DNA of 64,000 nucleotides from Lateolabrax maculatus (taxonomy: Eukaryota; Chordata; Actinopteri; Acropomatiformes; Lateolabracidae): positions 14,877,001-14,941,000 of the forward strand of contig CM062204.1 of the NCBI GenBank assembly GCA_031216445.1. Reading direction: 5' to 3'. The translations under genes were made by a program, and so were the position numbers. How positions within the stretch are numbered: position 1 is the stretch's first letter; each line of letters starts with the position of its first letter. Positions 1 to 11,679 of this stretch are shown piece after piece. The notes under the pieces are model-generated. The model had not been told where the DNA came from and made no database searches. It saw only the letters and a list, made by a program, of their open reading frames with translations.

Positions 1-600
1 ACATATTATATGATAAATTGTTTTATTGAAGACAATTGGTTGCCTTGTATATTTTGTACTATTCACCAAACTTCTTTCTTGGCGTAAATTTAACAGTTGC
101 TCGCATGATTGATGTTCACATTGTGTGCATGTTTATGTGAATGTATTAACATCAGATATGTGACTAATCATGACCACACAAGCATGAGAAAAATATGAAT
201 GCATTTACTTTAAATGCATTACTATTTTTCCAACTGTTCCATATGTTATGGAAACAGCCCCCCTTCCCTCTAAAATTAAACACAGAAAAACTGTTTAGTT
301 CTGCCTCGCTTCCACTCCCTAGAAATGCTATTATATACATTGAATACAAATGTTGTCAATATAGTAATTATGTTGTAGTGCCATTACTTTAACAGGCTAA
401 ATGTAAAGTTAAACAATAGTCCTCATTAGCTGGCATAGTAGCATAGTATCGCAGTAATTTCTAGGTCTGCTTTAGGATATTACTGCCTTGTGGTATAAAG
501 TAAGTAATTAATCTAAATATATGTAAATAATAATAAAGCAGCAATGATGGAACAAAACAGTAATCAATGGAGATTATACTTTAATTTTTACCGATAATTG
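1..600. other. AT-rich non-coding DNA
   Basis: AT-rich sequence without an open frame that resembles a protein and without long simple repeats. It lies immediately upstream of the CpG-rich block and could be distal promoter or intergenic DNA. Nothing more specific is visible. Confidence 0.6.
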
Positions 601-624
601 CTGTAGATATATTCACTGCTGCTG

Positions 625-915
625 TCTCCCGCCGAAAACCATTCGAACCGGTTGACCGCGTGGTTGAGTTTTGAACTCTCGACAGCTGCGTGAGCCACGT
701 GATCGCTTGGCGGCGAGATCACAGCGTGTCGCAACTCTCTCGTTCTCCGGCGCTGGAGCGGACAAAGTGAAGTTGGAGGAGGCCATGTGCAGAGAGGAAC
801 CCTGTCGCAGTTAACTAGTCTGAGGGTTAAGAGAGTCGCCCTTAATTTAAATTTGAACGGCGATGTTTATAAATCTTTTGTGTCTGGTTTCTCAGCTACC
901 AGCCGCGCTCCAGTG
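625..915 (+). promoter_or_regulatory. CpG-rich promoter-like region
   Basis: CpG dinucleotides are densely packed here (roughly 18 between about 630 and 770) whereas they are scarce in the surrounding AT-rich DNA. Recognisable sites are AACCGGTT at 646-653, a perfect Grainyhead-type palindrome, and CACGTG at 696-701, a bHLH E-box, with GC-rich sequence following. There is no convincing TATA box at the right place, which fits a CpG-island promoter. A strong-Kozak ATG follows at 922. Direction is inferred as plus from that ATG; a bidirectional promoter is possible. Confidence 0.55.
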
Positions 916-921
916 ATTGCC

Positions 922-1122
922 ATGGAACTGCCTGAGAAGGAGCCGGCTGTAATGTTCAAGGACTGTGAGCCATCGGACTGCTGGTGGCTGAGTAACCCTG
1001 TTCTTTTGGCTGGTGTCAAAGAGTGTCCATCATCATATTTGTGGCCCGAATGTACCCACCGGCTCTTTAGATTTGTTTACTTAACTCAAGCATGCACCCA
1101 CAGGTGTTTAAAGTGTACTTCA
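922..1122 (+). CDS. Possible first coding exon, product unknown
   Basis: An ATG in the context GCCATGG opens a frame beginning MELPEKEPAVMFKDCEPSDC. The frame is also open upstream to 787, which would be 5' UTR if the Kozak ATG is used. Candidate splice donors are GTAAGT with GT at 1123 (preceded by TTCA), GTGTTT near 1104 and GTGAGC near 965; the exon end is therefore uncertain. After 1176 the frame closes and the sequence becomes AT-rich and intron-like. I do not recognise the protein, and no downstream exon in this window obviously joins it. It could equally be untranslated exon or chance open frame in GC-rich DNA. Confidence 0.25.
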
Positions 1123-1179
1123 GTAAGTAATAAATTGCTTTTATTGGTTCAGATAAATAAATGTGTACTTGTTTAAACT

Positions 1180-1682
1180 GCATTTAATGTAGGTTTACCG
1201 AAGTGATATATTTGGCTATTAGAAACATCTGGAATACTTGAGTATTTCAGTTATTTAAAGGGTTTGATAAATTTGAGGTGATAATTGATCATTTTTAATA
1301 TATTTTTAATAATTTGAGTATTTAAAGCATTTGACTTGGGATACTTGAATGTTTGCGACATTTTGAGTATTAACGATATTTAGCTAAGTTTTTATCTAAT
1401 TATTTAGGCCTAAAATTGAGTTAAATATATTAAGTTCTGGCTTGAGTACATTGTTTTACTTGGTTTATTTTACATTTGTAAGTGAGGTTGATGGAGTTAA
1501 AGGTGCAACAGAAATGCAGCCGTACAAACTCTTTGGCTCTTTATTTTCCTGTAAGTAGGCAGTCGCCAACTCAATGATACAGAAAATGTACACAGTGCTA
1601 CAATTCTATTTCAGATTTTATTCAGATCTTTGCACTGTGGCTTTGCCCCCTAAGGACATGTGCAGCAGTTTTCTATTCAGTA
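1180..1682. other. AT-rich intron-like DNA
   Basis: AT-rich DNA with many TTTAATA/ATTTGAGTA-like words and no long open frame. If the upstream exon is real this is the start of its intron. Confidence 0.4.
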
Positions 1683-1687
1683 ACACA

Positions 1688-1734
<47 letters not shown>
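1683..1734. repeat. (CA)n microsatellite
   Basis: Nearly pure CA dinucleotide run with one T interruption near its left end. Confidence 0.97.
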
Positions 1735-1736
<2 letters not shown>

Positions 1737-2479
1737 TTTTACTTTCCATGTTTTTGGAAAATAATTTGAATTATTTTCTCATATATTTTTTCTCCTATTG
1801 GACAAATCAGAAACAATGTTCATCGGGCCGCAGAACAAATGTACAGTGGCTGTGACCACTGTGAAAGTTTATGAGGACTTTCCCTTTGGGATTTATTTTC
1901 AGCACTAGCAGGATGGAACGACTGCATAGACCTGCCCAGGTTCTCATCACTGTAAACTTCACCTGGTAGGCTGGTAAGGTGACTGATTGATGGTTAAGTG
2001 GCCTACCACCAATACTCTTTGAAAGATACAGATGTTGTGTTTGTACCTCAATGACTGCACTTTGGTGTCTGTTAAGTGAGAAATGTGTGAAACTCCCGTT
2101 TTAATTTGTATGAAAGATTGTTTCTAGCTAATAATAAGACACTGGGGATTGCTGCAGAATAAGTTACATTTAGAAAGAGAGAATACTACAATTCACCATG
2201 TTAAATATCTTTTTCTTTTAAACTGGATATTACATTACCTTTATCAACCTTAGCCTACGTTTAAACCTGCAATAACTTTTTTTGTCCACTTGGGCGAACA
2301 AGCTCTGAACACACCAAATGACATTTGAGATGATATGGCGAACTGAATGTCGCGATAAAGCTCTGTAGAGTCCGGTGATAATTATCTGTGAGTTCATCAC
2401 CTTTCACATACAAGTGGTCATGTCCATTGTTAATAAAAAATATTAATGTTAACTATTTTTAAAAAGTGCTGATTCCATG

Positions 2480-2612
2480 AGCACTCTAGTGGTCTAGAGG
2501 TTAAGGTGCAACCATGAAATGCAATATACCTGGTTCGTGTTTGGCTGAGGAATTTTGTCATTCCCAATCTCTCGCTCGTCTCATTTCCTGTCATCGCTTT
2601 ACTGCGGACTGA
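2480..2612 (+). mobile_element. tRNA-derived SINE, fish type
   Basis: A polymerase III-type head is visible: an A-box-like TAGTGGTCTAGAGG at 2487-2500 and a B-box-like GGTTCGTGTTTGG at 2532-2544, with normal spacing. This is followed by the C/T-rich body with TTTTGTCATTCCC, ATCTCTCGCTC and CATTTCCTGTCATC that is typical of an abundant SINE in spiny-rayed fishes. The copy is diverged (the B box has lost its A and one C) and the 3' tail is not well defined, so the right end is approximate. It is not expected to be active. The small minus-strand open frame over it is a shadow. Confidence 0.8.
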
Positions 2613-2619
2613 CACTAGT

Positions 2620-3226
2620 TGTGTTGCTTCTAGGACACATATTTCTAAACGGTTACTGCGATAACTTCTGCATTGTTAGTTTGTTGTAATATAAACAAAG
2701 AAGTGCTTTCATGATCAAACTGATTATATTAGTCCAACCAATACTGTCTCTGTTTTACATGACTTTATCATATTATTTATTTGTATCCAAAGGGCTGAAT
2801 AATTTCCACTTGCCTCTGCATTCGCTGATGCTTACATTTGGTCTTTTTAATTTCTTATACATGGCCATATCGGTATTGGAGTAGATCCTCAGTGCAATAC
2901 TAATAATAAAATCCTTCTTCATAAGTTTTAAAATTGACTCTTTTATTCACTGTAAAGGAATTGCACTTTTGTGTTTTGAGAAACATGGCAGAAGTATTCA
3001 TTAATTCATTGCAATTTATATTGTGATTCAGATTCATTACAACATACGTGTACTGGGATTATGATTCTGGTTAATTGACTATAAAAGATTGTCACTTTGC
3101 AGAGGACATTTCTCAGAAGTGAACCTAAGCTGAGAGAGAAAAAGAGGGAGCGTGAGAGAGTTGGCTCTACTTTCCACTCTATCTCACTCAGCCATTCTCA
3201 CCTCCGCACGCACACATGCACAAATC

Positions 3227-3230
<4 letters not shown>
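2620..3230. other. AT-rich non-coding DNA
   Basis: Unique-looking AT-rich sequence; no protein-like frame, repeat family or RNA gene recognised. Confidence 0.5.
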
Positions 3231-3234
<4 letters not shown>

Positions 3235-3275
<41 letters not shown>

Positions 3276-3592
3276 TCATGATGCAGGAAGTGGAAATTCT
3301 AGTCATCTGACACGCATACAAAACAAACTTGGTCTCAAATATGGATCCACATCATACATAATTGCCAATATGCTATTCTTGTTTCCCTTTACTATCGCTC
3401 TGTCTCTCTCTTAGTTAAGTCAGACATGCAAGCATGCATGAATGCACACACACACACACACACACACGCATGCATGTGTGCACTATTCTCTCTTCTATTA
3501 CTACTTTTTACTTCCTGTCAGGTCTGAAAGAGAGGTATGAAAGCAGATAGGTCTTGGCAGAGCAGTGAGTGTGCATGCACGCACACACAGAG

Positions 3593-3630
<38 letters not shown>
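3235..3630. repeat. Cluster of three (CA)n microsatellites
   Basis: Separate CA runs at 3235-3271, 3445-3467 and 3594-3630, with GCATGCATG words around the middle one. Open frames across the cluster on both strands read as HTHTHT or VCVCVC and are not genes. Confidence 0.95.
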
Positions 3631-3631
<1 letters not shown>

Positions 3632-4013
3632 AAAGTCAGGTGCTGCTTTATTTCGTAGTAGTGATCTGAATCCCTCTCTAAGGCGTCCCTCCTCTCTTAT
3701 GCTGTCTATAAAGATGTCTTCCATTCTATTTTTCATCCTTTTCCCTGAAAATACATTGAGAAAGGTTTCACATATCTCTCTCACTCTTTACACTCAATCT
3801 TACACATACAGTTTATAAAAAGGTCTTATGTTCTCTTTTGAAAAAAGAAAATGAAAGAAGTCCCTCTTGATCCACCAATGTCAATTTGCTTTGTTAATGC
3901 ATTGCAATTCAGCCAGCTTTCCTGCAGTGGAAAGCAGAAAAGGCACCCGTAATGCTGAGCAAAACTGTCAGCATTATTGTAAAAATCCAGTCCATGCTAG
4001 TGTTTTATATACA

Positions 4014-4016
<3 letters not shown>

Positions 4017-4048
<32 letters not shown>
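4017..4048. repeat. (TA)n microsatellite
   Basis: Sixteen uninterrupted TA units following the word ATACAGTG. Self-complementary and able to extrude a cruciform. Confidence 0.95.
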
Positions 4049-4051
<3 letters not shown>

Positions 4052-4457
4052 TTTCTTATTGAAGACATACCAACACTTTAATTTAACTTCTACCCCGATG
4101 TCCCACACATCCAAAATTTCTGTTTCCTGCTGCAAAAAAATCACTGATCATCACTGTTTACATTAAACAAGCACATTCTGCAACTCAGAAAATACTTCAG
4201 TAAAGATAAAAATAGGTAGAAACACAGATGTCCTGCTGATTATGCACCAGAGTCCCTTTAAGAAGGAAAACATCAAGTTATCAAAGGTTAGTATTTGCGC
4301 TCCAGTTTTCAATAATCTTTTGGTTAATCTTAACTGTGTGACTTTTTTTTAAAAACACAAAATAAACAAACAACAATAAATTCTCTTATTTTGAAAAAAG
4401 AAAATTGGCAATAACAAATCCTTACAATACTCGTATAAACATTTGGTAATATGACTA

Positions 4458-4458
<1 letters not shown>

Positions 4459-4508
<50 letters not shown>
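4459..4508. repeat. (CA)n microsatellite
   Basis: About 25 uninterrupted CA units. Confidence 0.97.
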
Positions 4509-4509
<1 letters not shown>

Positions 4510-4510
<1 letters not shown>

Positions 4511-6264
4511 ACACAATGTCTCTCACATTTGCCAATAATAGTTTAATTCAAGCAGTGACAGCCTTAGTCTTAAACTCTCAATTCCTGTGTTGAATAGCTC
4601 TCCCAGCAGCGCCCCTGGAACGTCATCAGCTTTGGAAATGCTGACAGACTGAAAAAGCAGCTGAGTCATTCCTAATGAAGATCAGGAAGCTTTTCCTCCT
4701 TTCCTCCTCTCCCTCCATCATCAGAATAACAAGCATGCTGGCACAGACAGCATAGGCTTACCCCACTGGAAATTTACTGCTACAGCACTAGCTGTCAAAA
4801 AGTTACAGACCGTCGGCAAATAAAAGGCAGGACCAGAACAAATTTTTACTTTCCACACTTCACCTTTATTTGTCATAACAGGTTCCCCACTCTATGGATG
4901 CAGGACTTCATTTGCATTGTTCAAAATATTACAAGAATGTTGTTGAGTCAAAACATTCAGGATGGCCGCAGAATGACCGCTAAAGTAATACCAGGGGAGA
5001 GATAGCAAAGAAAAAGTCTCTATTAAAGAATCAGCATGCTCTAAATCTTTTGTAGCAGAGATCTCTTGCAGCAGAAATTACAGTTTATTGTAGCCGTAAT
5101 CCCTTGAGGCAAGAGAAAATATGTACACTCGGCTGAAAATATAATATATATTGACATCTGCGAAAATATGATCCCAGTCATGAAAACACCTCACAGTTAA
5201 ACTCTGAAATTTGGACATTGTGTAGACCAAACTATATGTCAGGGATACAATCATCCATGGAGCAGAGAGGAAGTGTGTTTGTCAAGCAGCATACATAAAT
5301 CTTGAATCTTGTTTTGAGAAAAGAAACTGACTGAGAGCGGAATCATTTAAGAATGTAGATTAGGATGGAAATTCCAGCTCTCCTTTATGGCAGCAGTTGG
5401 TACATTTGGCCTTGAGATGCTTGAGGATGCTTTTGATTTGATTTCAATTTGCCAAACACTTGTGAAAAAAAGTAACTCCACACTTGTCAACCAGCCAGAT
5501 GATATTCAGCGTGGCTGTTGAGAGTTTAGGCTTTGGTGTCAGATTTTATACGTCAGCCCGAGTGACTCCTTTTTGCATTGGAACATCAGTTGTGCATCCA
5601 GGTTGAGTTTCCCATAAAGGAAAAAGACGCATAACATGTGACACTGCAGTCAATGATGCAACAACAAACATCAGCCTTACAGTGTATGAAATTGAGGAAA
5701 GATGGAAGATGCAGAAGAAAGTTACAAACTAGAAAGAGATGATCTTGTCTGACAAAGAGTCAAAGAAACGAGTCAGTGGTTGACGGGAACAGATTAAGTG
5801 CTGTAATGAATGTGCTGTAATCTTGGCAGTGTTGATCTCATTATTTGTTTATTTCTCCTCACACCTGCCTAGACATGCCTTTCCACAATGTTTCCCCTCT
5901 TCATTAGTAAGGAGCTGCTGCTGTGCACTAATGCATGTACTCGGCTGATGTTCATGTCCTGGGCGTTTGTGTCTGTCTGTGCATGCAGCCCGGTTCCTGC
6001 GTATGTGTGTGTGTGTACACGCTGGCATATTTTTTCCTTCTGATTAAACTCCTGCGGTGAAGCGATACCTCCTGTGTCTCTGCAAGCTCCTCCTGTTTTT
6101 GACCTTTCTGTCGATCGTGTGCTCACACACTTCACATGCACACATGTCCACACAAGCTGGTGATGGATGGTGTTATTACCTGAAGCTTTTAAGGGGCAGA
6201 AAGGTGCTTAAGAGAACAAACACACCCGACTGTTTGTGCTTTATCATCAGGAATTAACACTCAG

Positions 6265-6270
<6 letters not shown>
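4510..6270. other. Non-coding DNA, mixed composition
   Basis: No credible exon. It includes moderately GC-balanced sequence at 4560-5860 that is nearly free of simple repeats, and short TG/CA-rich patches near 6000-6150. The word at 5890-6150 gives open frames on both strands, which is a sign of chance rather than coding. Confidence 0.4.

Positions 6271-6334
<64 letters not shown>
6271..6334. repeat. (CA)n microsatellite
   Basis: Long CA run with one CCC interruption near 6297; flanked by GCGC on the left. Confidence 0.97.
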
Positions 6335-6337
<3 letters not shown>

Positions 6338-6439
6338 TACACACATATCCAATTATATAAAGTTCTTTAAAAACATTAGCATTTAGCAAGGGACGACAGT
6401 ATGTTCTCACCCGATCTTTGTTTTCAGCTTTTCCTCGCG

Positions 6440-6550
6440 CACATTCTCTCACCTGTGAAAATTATTCATTAATGATTTATTGAGACTCACACGAGCCGCC
6501 CATGCTTGAGAAGCTGAATTAAGCTTTGCATTTCTAACACAGCATTAAGT
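6440..6550. other. Candidate conserved non-coding block
   Basis: A simple-repeat-free block with ATTCATTAATG, TGAATTAAGC and CATTAAG words, that is clustered homeodomain-like ATTA cores. This composition is typical of vertebrate conserved non-coding elements. Only composition supports the call; no alignment could be made. Confidence 0.2.
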
Positions 6551-6829
6551 ACAGATAAACACACACACATACACACATATACATTTCTTATCTATTTATC
6601 GTTGCCAGAGTTGATCTGCGTTAGGGCATTTTAACAGTCGGGATGACCTTGCTTTGTTTGCTCGATGGAATAAATATAACATCACCAAAGTGAAAATAAG
6701 TTGTTTCTGTGGGTTGATCTTGCTCCTGGTAAAAGTGATGATTCAAAATGCATATCATTTTGCTGATAGTCCACATGTCACTCGAGGACTGGTAATACAG
6801 ACATATTGCTTTCACCCATATCTTTTTCT

Positions 6830-7420
6830 TACTTTCCCCCTTTCTGTCTCCCCCTCTCTCCTTCCCTCTGTCTCCCCCATCTCCATTTTTGCTGATTGCT
6901 TTGCACCATTAATATTTCATGTGTAATGTGGCTCTTTTGGATAGTGTGAGCATGTGTATGTGCCCCGGTGAGCCTGTGCGTGAGTGTACACACATATGCC
7001 TGTCTGCGTCTGCATATGTGCTTGCGTGCACGTCTGTGTTTGTGTGTCTGTGCCGCAGTATCAAATTCTGCTCTCACAGCTGTCGGCTAGTCTCAGCTTG
7101 GTTGTGATCTGTCTGTCTACCTCTCAACCTTCAACCTCTCCTTCTGTTTCCCTCTTTCTTCTTTTCTTCTGAGTTTTTCAGCTGCATCCCTCTGTTCTGC
7201 ATCCCTCTGTTGCTCTCTTTCTTCTCTTCTTCACTGCTTCCAGTTTTTTCTTTCGCTGCATCTTTCTGCCTCTCTCCTTCGATGCCCTCTCCATCCCTCC
7301 CTCTGAGCTATTCCACCCCCTTTTTTTTCTTTTGCATTACTTTTGCTTCACTCTGGCTATTTTCACTTCCTCTCAGCCATTCTTTCTTAAAATACTTTCT
7401 TTTTCTTTTTTTCAAATCTT
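6830..7420. repeat. Pyrimidine-rich and TG-rich tract
   Basis: Plus strand is strongly C/T-biased at 6830-6900 and 7110-7420, with TG-rich sequence between. Overlapping serine/leucine/phenylalanine frames arise from TCT/CTT codons and are not genes. Confidence 0.6.
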
Positions 7421-7930
7421 GGCTTTTACCAAATGTGATGAAACAAAAAACATATTAGATATTTTATGTTTGTTATATTCACACTCATTAAATGAAAAAA
7501 GGCTAAGTTGGATCGTGAAGATAGATACAGTGGATAAGAGGATAGTAGTGGGGATTAGTGAAAAATACGATGAGAAAGTCTTAGAGTCGATGTGAATCTT
7601 CTGTTATGGACTTTTGCGTGACAGTACTGCCTGTCTGATTCTTGATGTAGTTCTGTAAGGACGGCAAGGCAGCGACAGCAGTGAAGTGAAGATCTCATAT
7701 TGAACAGGAGACATATGGAGGATTGGGTTCGACCTCTCCAGCAAATGAGAGGGGACGGGATTTTTTAGAACAGCCTGGGTGGTCAGAGAGATGCAGAACT
7801 GGTCAATTTCAAATGCAAAGTTCTCCTCATAAAATGCAGCTACAACTCTGAAAAGTTCAGAGGTTCAAACGGCTTTATATTGCCTGTCATAGAGCATCTT
7901 AAATGTCTCCTTAGGCAGCCCTTCTAGCTG

Positions 7931-8152
7931 GTGTATGTGTGTGTGTGTGTGTGTGTGCATGCTCTAAAAGCCTCCTGATGATTATAGGCACACACCGTTC
8001 CCTGCACCTTAATGAACAGAATCACCACTGACACGCACACTTTCCATTTATTACCCTTGTCTCTCATTATGGAATTTCCGTGCATGCGCTCCTGTGAGTG
8101 TGTGTGTTCCTACTGGTCCATGTATACGTGTGTGTGTGTGTGTGTGTGTGTG
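7931..8152. repeat. Two (TG)n microsatellites
   Basis: TG runs at 7931-7957 and 8128-8152 separated by unique sequence. Confidence 0.93.
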
Positions 8153-8159
8153 TCTGTGT

Positions 8160-8311
8160 CTGTGTGTATGCATTAACTCTGCTCCACCGTGGGCCCAGGC
8201 GTGTGATTGGCTGCGGATGAGAGCTAAGGTTGGCACAGCAACATTTCCGCAGAAGGCCGTAAAGCAGTAGGCCTGGAGCGTAGGCAGCATCTGCCCCTCC
8301 ACTGCTGCCAA
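8160..8311. other. Small CpG- and GC-richer segment
   Basis: Between two microsatellites is a GC-richer stretch with GTGGGCCCAGGCGTG, GATTGGCTGCGG (an inverted CCAAT) and several CpGs. It could be a small regulatory element. No start codon or exon follows it. Confidence 0.2.
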
Positions 8312-8340
8312 TACATACACACACACACACACACACACAC

Positions 8341-8380
<40 letters not shown>
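8312..8380. repeat. (CA)n microsatellite
   Basis: Long CA run interrupted once by CT near 8341. The overlapping minus-strand frames translate it as VCVCVC. Confidence 0.97.
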
Positions 8381-8383
<3 letters not shown>

Positions 8384-8479
8384 TACATGCATGGATTGCA
8401 TAAACACTCACACAGATTGACATACATGTATTGACACACACTTGATAATTCACAGTCTCTCATTTAGCCCCAGCCCCCT

Positions 8480-8770
8480 GTCCCTTGTGCCAATCTATCC
8501 TCTCTCCTGGCACGTGTCCGACATTCTCTCACTCTGTTGACCTCTCTCCGTCTCTCCTCTTCCATCTCTGCCACAGCTTTGTCCCTCATAAGCCGTTTCT
8601 CTCTGTCTCCTATTCAATTCTCCTGCCCTCCACTCTATTTTTCTTTTCTTTAAGCTGTCCGTTTCTATCACGCGCACTGAGGTAAACGGTTTCTGTAGAC
8701 CCACTTCTCCAGCACGGTACTCGTTTTCTTCCTTCTCCACCTTTCCTGCCCTGCGACAGCACCACACACT
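8480..8770. repeat. Pyrimidine-rich tract
   Basis: Plus strand is dominated by TCTC and CCTC words; opposite-strand frames are arginine/glutamate-rich shadows. Confidence 0.5.
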
Positions 8771-8789
8771 CATTACAGGTCTGCCCCGT

Positions 8790-8821
<32 letters not shown>

Positions 8822-8969
8822 GGACACAGACATTTACCAAACACACACGCGCACACAAAGTCACTGCTCTGCCACCCACGCTTGGGTTGTTGTGGCCAGG
8901 AGATTCTGTCATAACTCAAAGGCTGACCTTTCATAAGCCACTGCTCCAGACAGATGAATAGCCCTATAG

Positions 8970-9003
8970 CACAGTGTGTGTGTGTGTGTGTCTGTGTGTG
9001 TGT
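8970..9003. repeat. (TG)n microsatellite
   Basis: TG run with one TC interruption. Confidence 0.9.
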
Positions 9004-10002
9004 GGGGTTGGGTTTGATAGTTATCGTTACTAAAAGTGCATGCTATTGTTTGTGCACACGTGTATTTTTGTGTGTATGAGGGGAGCGGTAATGCATTATG
9101 AGTTTGAACCTGTGTATATGTGTGTAAGTGCATGTGTGGGTATGCGTACCTGCGTTTGTGTGTCATAAGGGCTGTGGCCTGGGTGGAGAGAATGGGGTGA
9201 CTGAACAGTGTGGATAACAAGGAAGCGTAAGAAAAAAGTGAATCAGAGCCAGAGTATAAAAATAAAATAAAAACCTTACATACTGCTTATTGCATCTGCA
9301 TTTATGGGGTTACTGTTTTTCTGTTTGTGCATAGATATTATAAATAAATGATTAACTTAATAATTAAAATGTGTTCTTTTTTTTTTTGCATTGAAGACCT
9401 TACAACTGCGTGGGCTTGTTTATCTCAGCGTGTGGAGGGCAATTTTACTGAGACTCTCCATGTTCCTGGAGGCCTTCTAGACATGTTGGCATACTATTGA
9501 TAATCAATACAGCTTCCGTCCCACTATTTCAACATCAAAGGATTCTCTGTCTCTCTTTTTCTCTCATTCCCCAATACTCCCTACCATATACAGCACACAG
9601 ACGCAGGAAGATGTACAAACCATATGATGATGCACACAATCAGATACGCACACAGAGAAGATCCTTCTCTTATTATGTCTGATTTTCTTTGCCTGAAGAA
9701 ATGAAAAGGCGAGGTGGTGTCAACAGTTTGTCCCTACTTACACAAGAACAGTAATATCTTTTATATTTTTTCTTGGAAGGCTCATGAACCTCATGAGCCA
9801 TGTGTTTGCACCTTCCTGCTGTTAATGTAATTCTTATGTTTTTGCAAGAGCTTAACACACTTCTACTATTGTAAGAAAGACAATACCAGGGACAATCCTC
9901 TCAATGTCAAACAATAATGCATCATGATTATCAGGTCGACTAAATAATGTGACACTCAACATTTTCCACTTCATATCTGTCTTTCCCTGTCTCTATGATA
10001 TC

Positions 10003-10032
10003 TATAAAAGCCATGGTAACAACGTTGCCATG
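10003..10032 (+). promoter_or_regulatory. TATA-like box plus inverted X-box half-sites
   Basis: TATAAAAG at 10003-10010 is followed directly by CATGGTAAC (10012-10020) and GTTGCCATG (10024-10032), an imperfect inverted repeat made of RFX-type half-sites. No transcript start or exon can be tied to it, so it may be chance. Confidence 0.15.
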
Positions 10033-10207
10033 ACCACCTTAAAACCGCTGGCAAGAGAGCACATATTGTGAAAGTAATGTCAAAAAATTAAACTAAATAT
10101 TTCCTTTTGAGGACACAGTGTGACTGATGATTTAAAATGTAATTTTTAGACTTTCTTTAGGCAGAAACATGTAAAAACGTTTAACGCACATACACACTAA
10201 CATCCAC

Positions 10208-10258
10208 CCACAAACACACACACTCACACACACACACACACAAACACACACCCACACA

Positions 10259-10300
<42 letters not shown>
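10208..10300. repeat. (CA)n microsatellite, compound
   Basis: Interrupted CA runs with AAA and CCC breaks ending in a long pure run at about 10264-10300. Confidence 0.96.
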
Positions 10301-10304
<4 letters not shown>

Positions 10305-10500
10305 TACTTCTATACTTGTGAGGACATTCACTGACACAATGCCTTCCCCAGCCACTTACTGTAATCGCAACCATCGAAACTAAATGCCTGACCCCAACCC
10401 ATACCCTAACCTTAACCTCATCTTAATTCTAACCTGAACCTTAAACCAAGTCTTAACCCTCAAACAGCCTGTTGAAGGGGTCTCAGAAAGTTGTAGTTAT
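10301..10500. mobile_element. Fish microsatellite-associated dispersed repeat
   Basis: The words CTTGTGAGGACATTC, AATGCCTGACCCCAACC, TACCCTAACCTTAACC and CAAGTCTTAACCCTC are, in this order, those of a dispersed repeat that I recognise from many fish genomes, where it is typically found joined to CA/TG runs as here (CA on both sides). Its name and class are not known to me. The CCCTAA-like words belong to this repeat and are not telomere DNA. Confidence 0.65.

Positions 10501-10503
<3 letters not shown>

Positions 10504-10552
<49 letters not shown>
10504..10552. repeat. (CA)n microsatellite
   Basis: Pure CA run closing the right side of the dispersed repeat. Confidence 0.97.
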
Positions 10553-10554
<2 letters not shown>

Positions 10555-10559
10555 AAAAC

Positions 10560-11618
10560 ATATGCACAAACACACAACACACCCTGACAGACCGTCTGCT
10601 CATAAGTAGAGATAAATTATAGATCATGTTCCCACTCAGAGCTTGTGCCTCTGCCAGACAGAGTTTCTGGCTGAAATGCTGAGACAGTTTTTCAGTGTCT
10701 CATCTCGGTGAAAAGTGAGAAAGATTTGTCACAGATGACATATAGATTGACACTTAAACATTTACTCTGGCACCTGAGTATTCCTGGGTAAAGTTGCTTT
10801 TTAAACTAACTAAGTTAGCACGAATGGAAACATTGCTAGAAGTTTCCTGAGTTTTATTGATTTAAGAATATTGTAGGCACATGTTTCATTTGTTTAAAAA
10901 AAATTATCAAACACATTATGTGTTTTTCACTGAAGACATACTGTATAGTGCTGTATAGTACTTCTGTGATAAGTGCCTTTTTTCTTCCAGGATGAAAATA
11001 GCCAGCGAATAGGTTTTCAGCCCATAGTATTTGGGGGTTAATTTTTAGATAATTTAGCTTTAATCTGTCTATTACTAGAGGTTGAGGAGTGTAATTATAT
11101 TTTTTACTGCAGAATCTGTACTGTTTCTGTTTAGTTCTTAGTGAAACAAAAATATTTGCCTAATTGCTTTTATTCTTACTGAATATATTTTTCTATGAAA
11201 ACCTTTGTCCTCATCTATGAATTATAATACTTCTTAGTCTGGTACTTTTTAATTAAATCCCACCATCCTTATCCAAATGTCTTTCTTCTTAAGTGCTTTG
11301 TGTTTGTTTTTTGAATAAACCCATGTTCTCATCCCATGGTGTAACTTCTTAGTCATAAAGTAATTTGTCTAATAGAAGGGAAGGACTCTTCAACCTCATC
11401 CAGTACATCATTAACATTTGCTACTGAAAAAATACAAGAATTAAAAAAGTCAATGAGTGGAAAGAGCTGTGACATTAAAGGTGGTAGTTAGCTGGAAAGT
11501 AGTCAAGATTAGCTAAACACAAAATTTTCAGACACCAGGACAAAATGTAAATGGATCAAAAGACAAGGATAAAAGAGATGAAAACTACCAACTGGAAACC
11601 GAAACAATAGTTATACTC

Positions 11619-11620
<2 letters not shown>
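10560..11620. other. AT-rich non-coding DNA
   Basis: AT-rich, with few CpGs and no sizeable open frame. Nothing recognisable. Confidence 0.5.

Positions 11621-11670
<50 letters not shown>
11621..11670. repeat. (AT)n microsatellite
   Basis: About 25 uninterrupted AT units; the longest AT run in the window. Confidence 0.97.
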
Positions 11671-11674
<4 letters not shown>

Positions 11675-11679
11675 TATAA

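Noticed and set aside
3417..3480. GCATGCATG palindromes near a CA run
   Set aside because: Common alternating purine-pyrimidine words next to microsatellites; no further structure.
10395..10470. CCCTAA-like words suggesting interstitial telomere DNA
   Set aside because: Units are irregular (CCTAACCTTAACC, TTCTAACC) and belong to a known-looking dispersed fish repeat beside CA runs.
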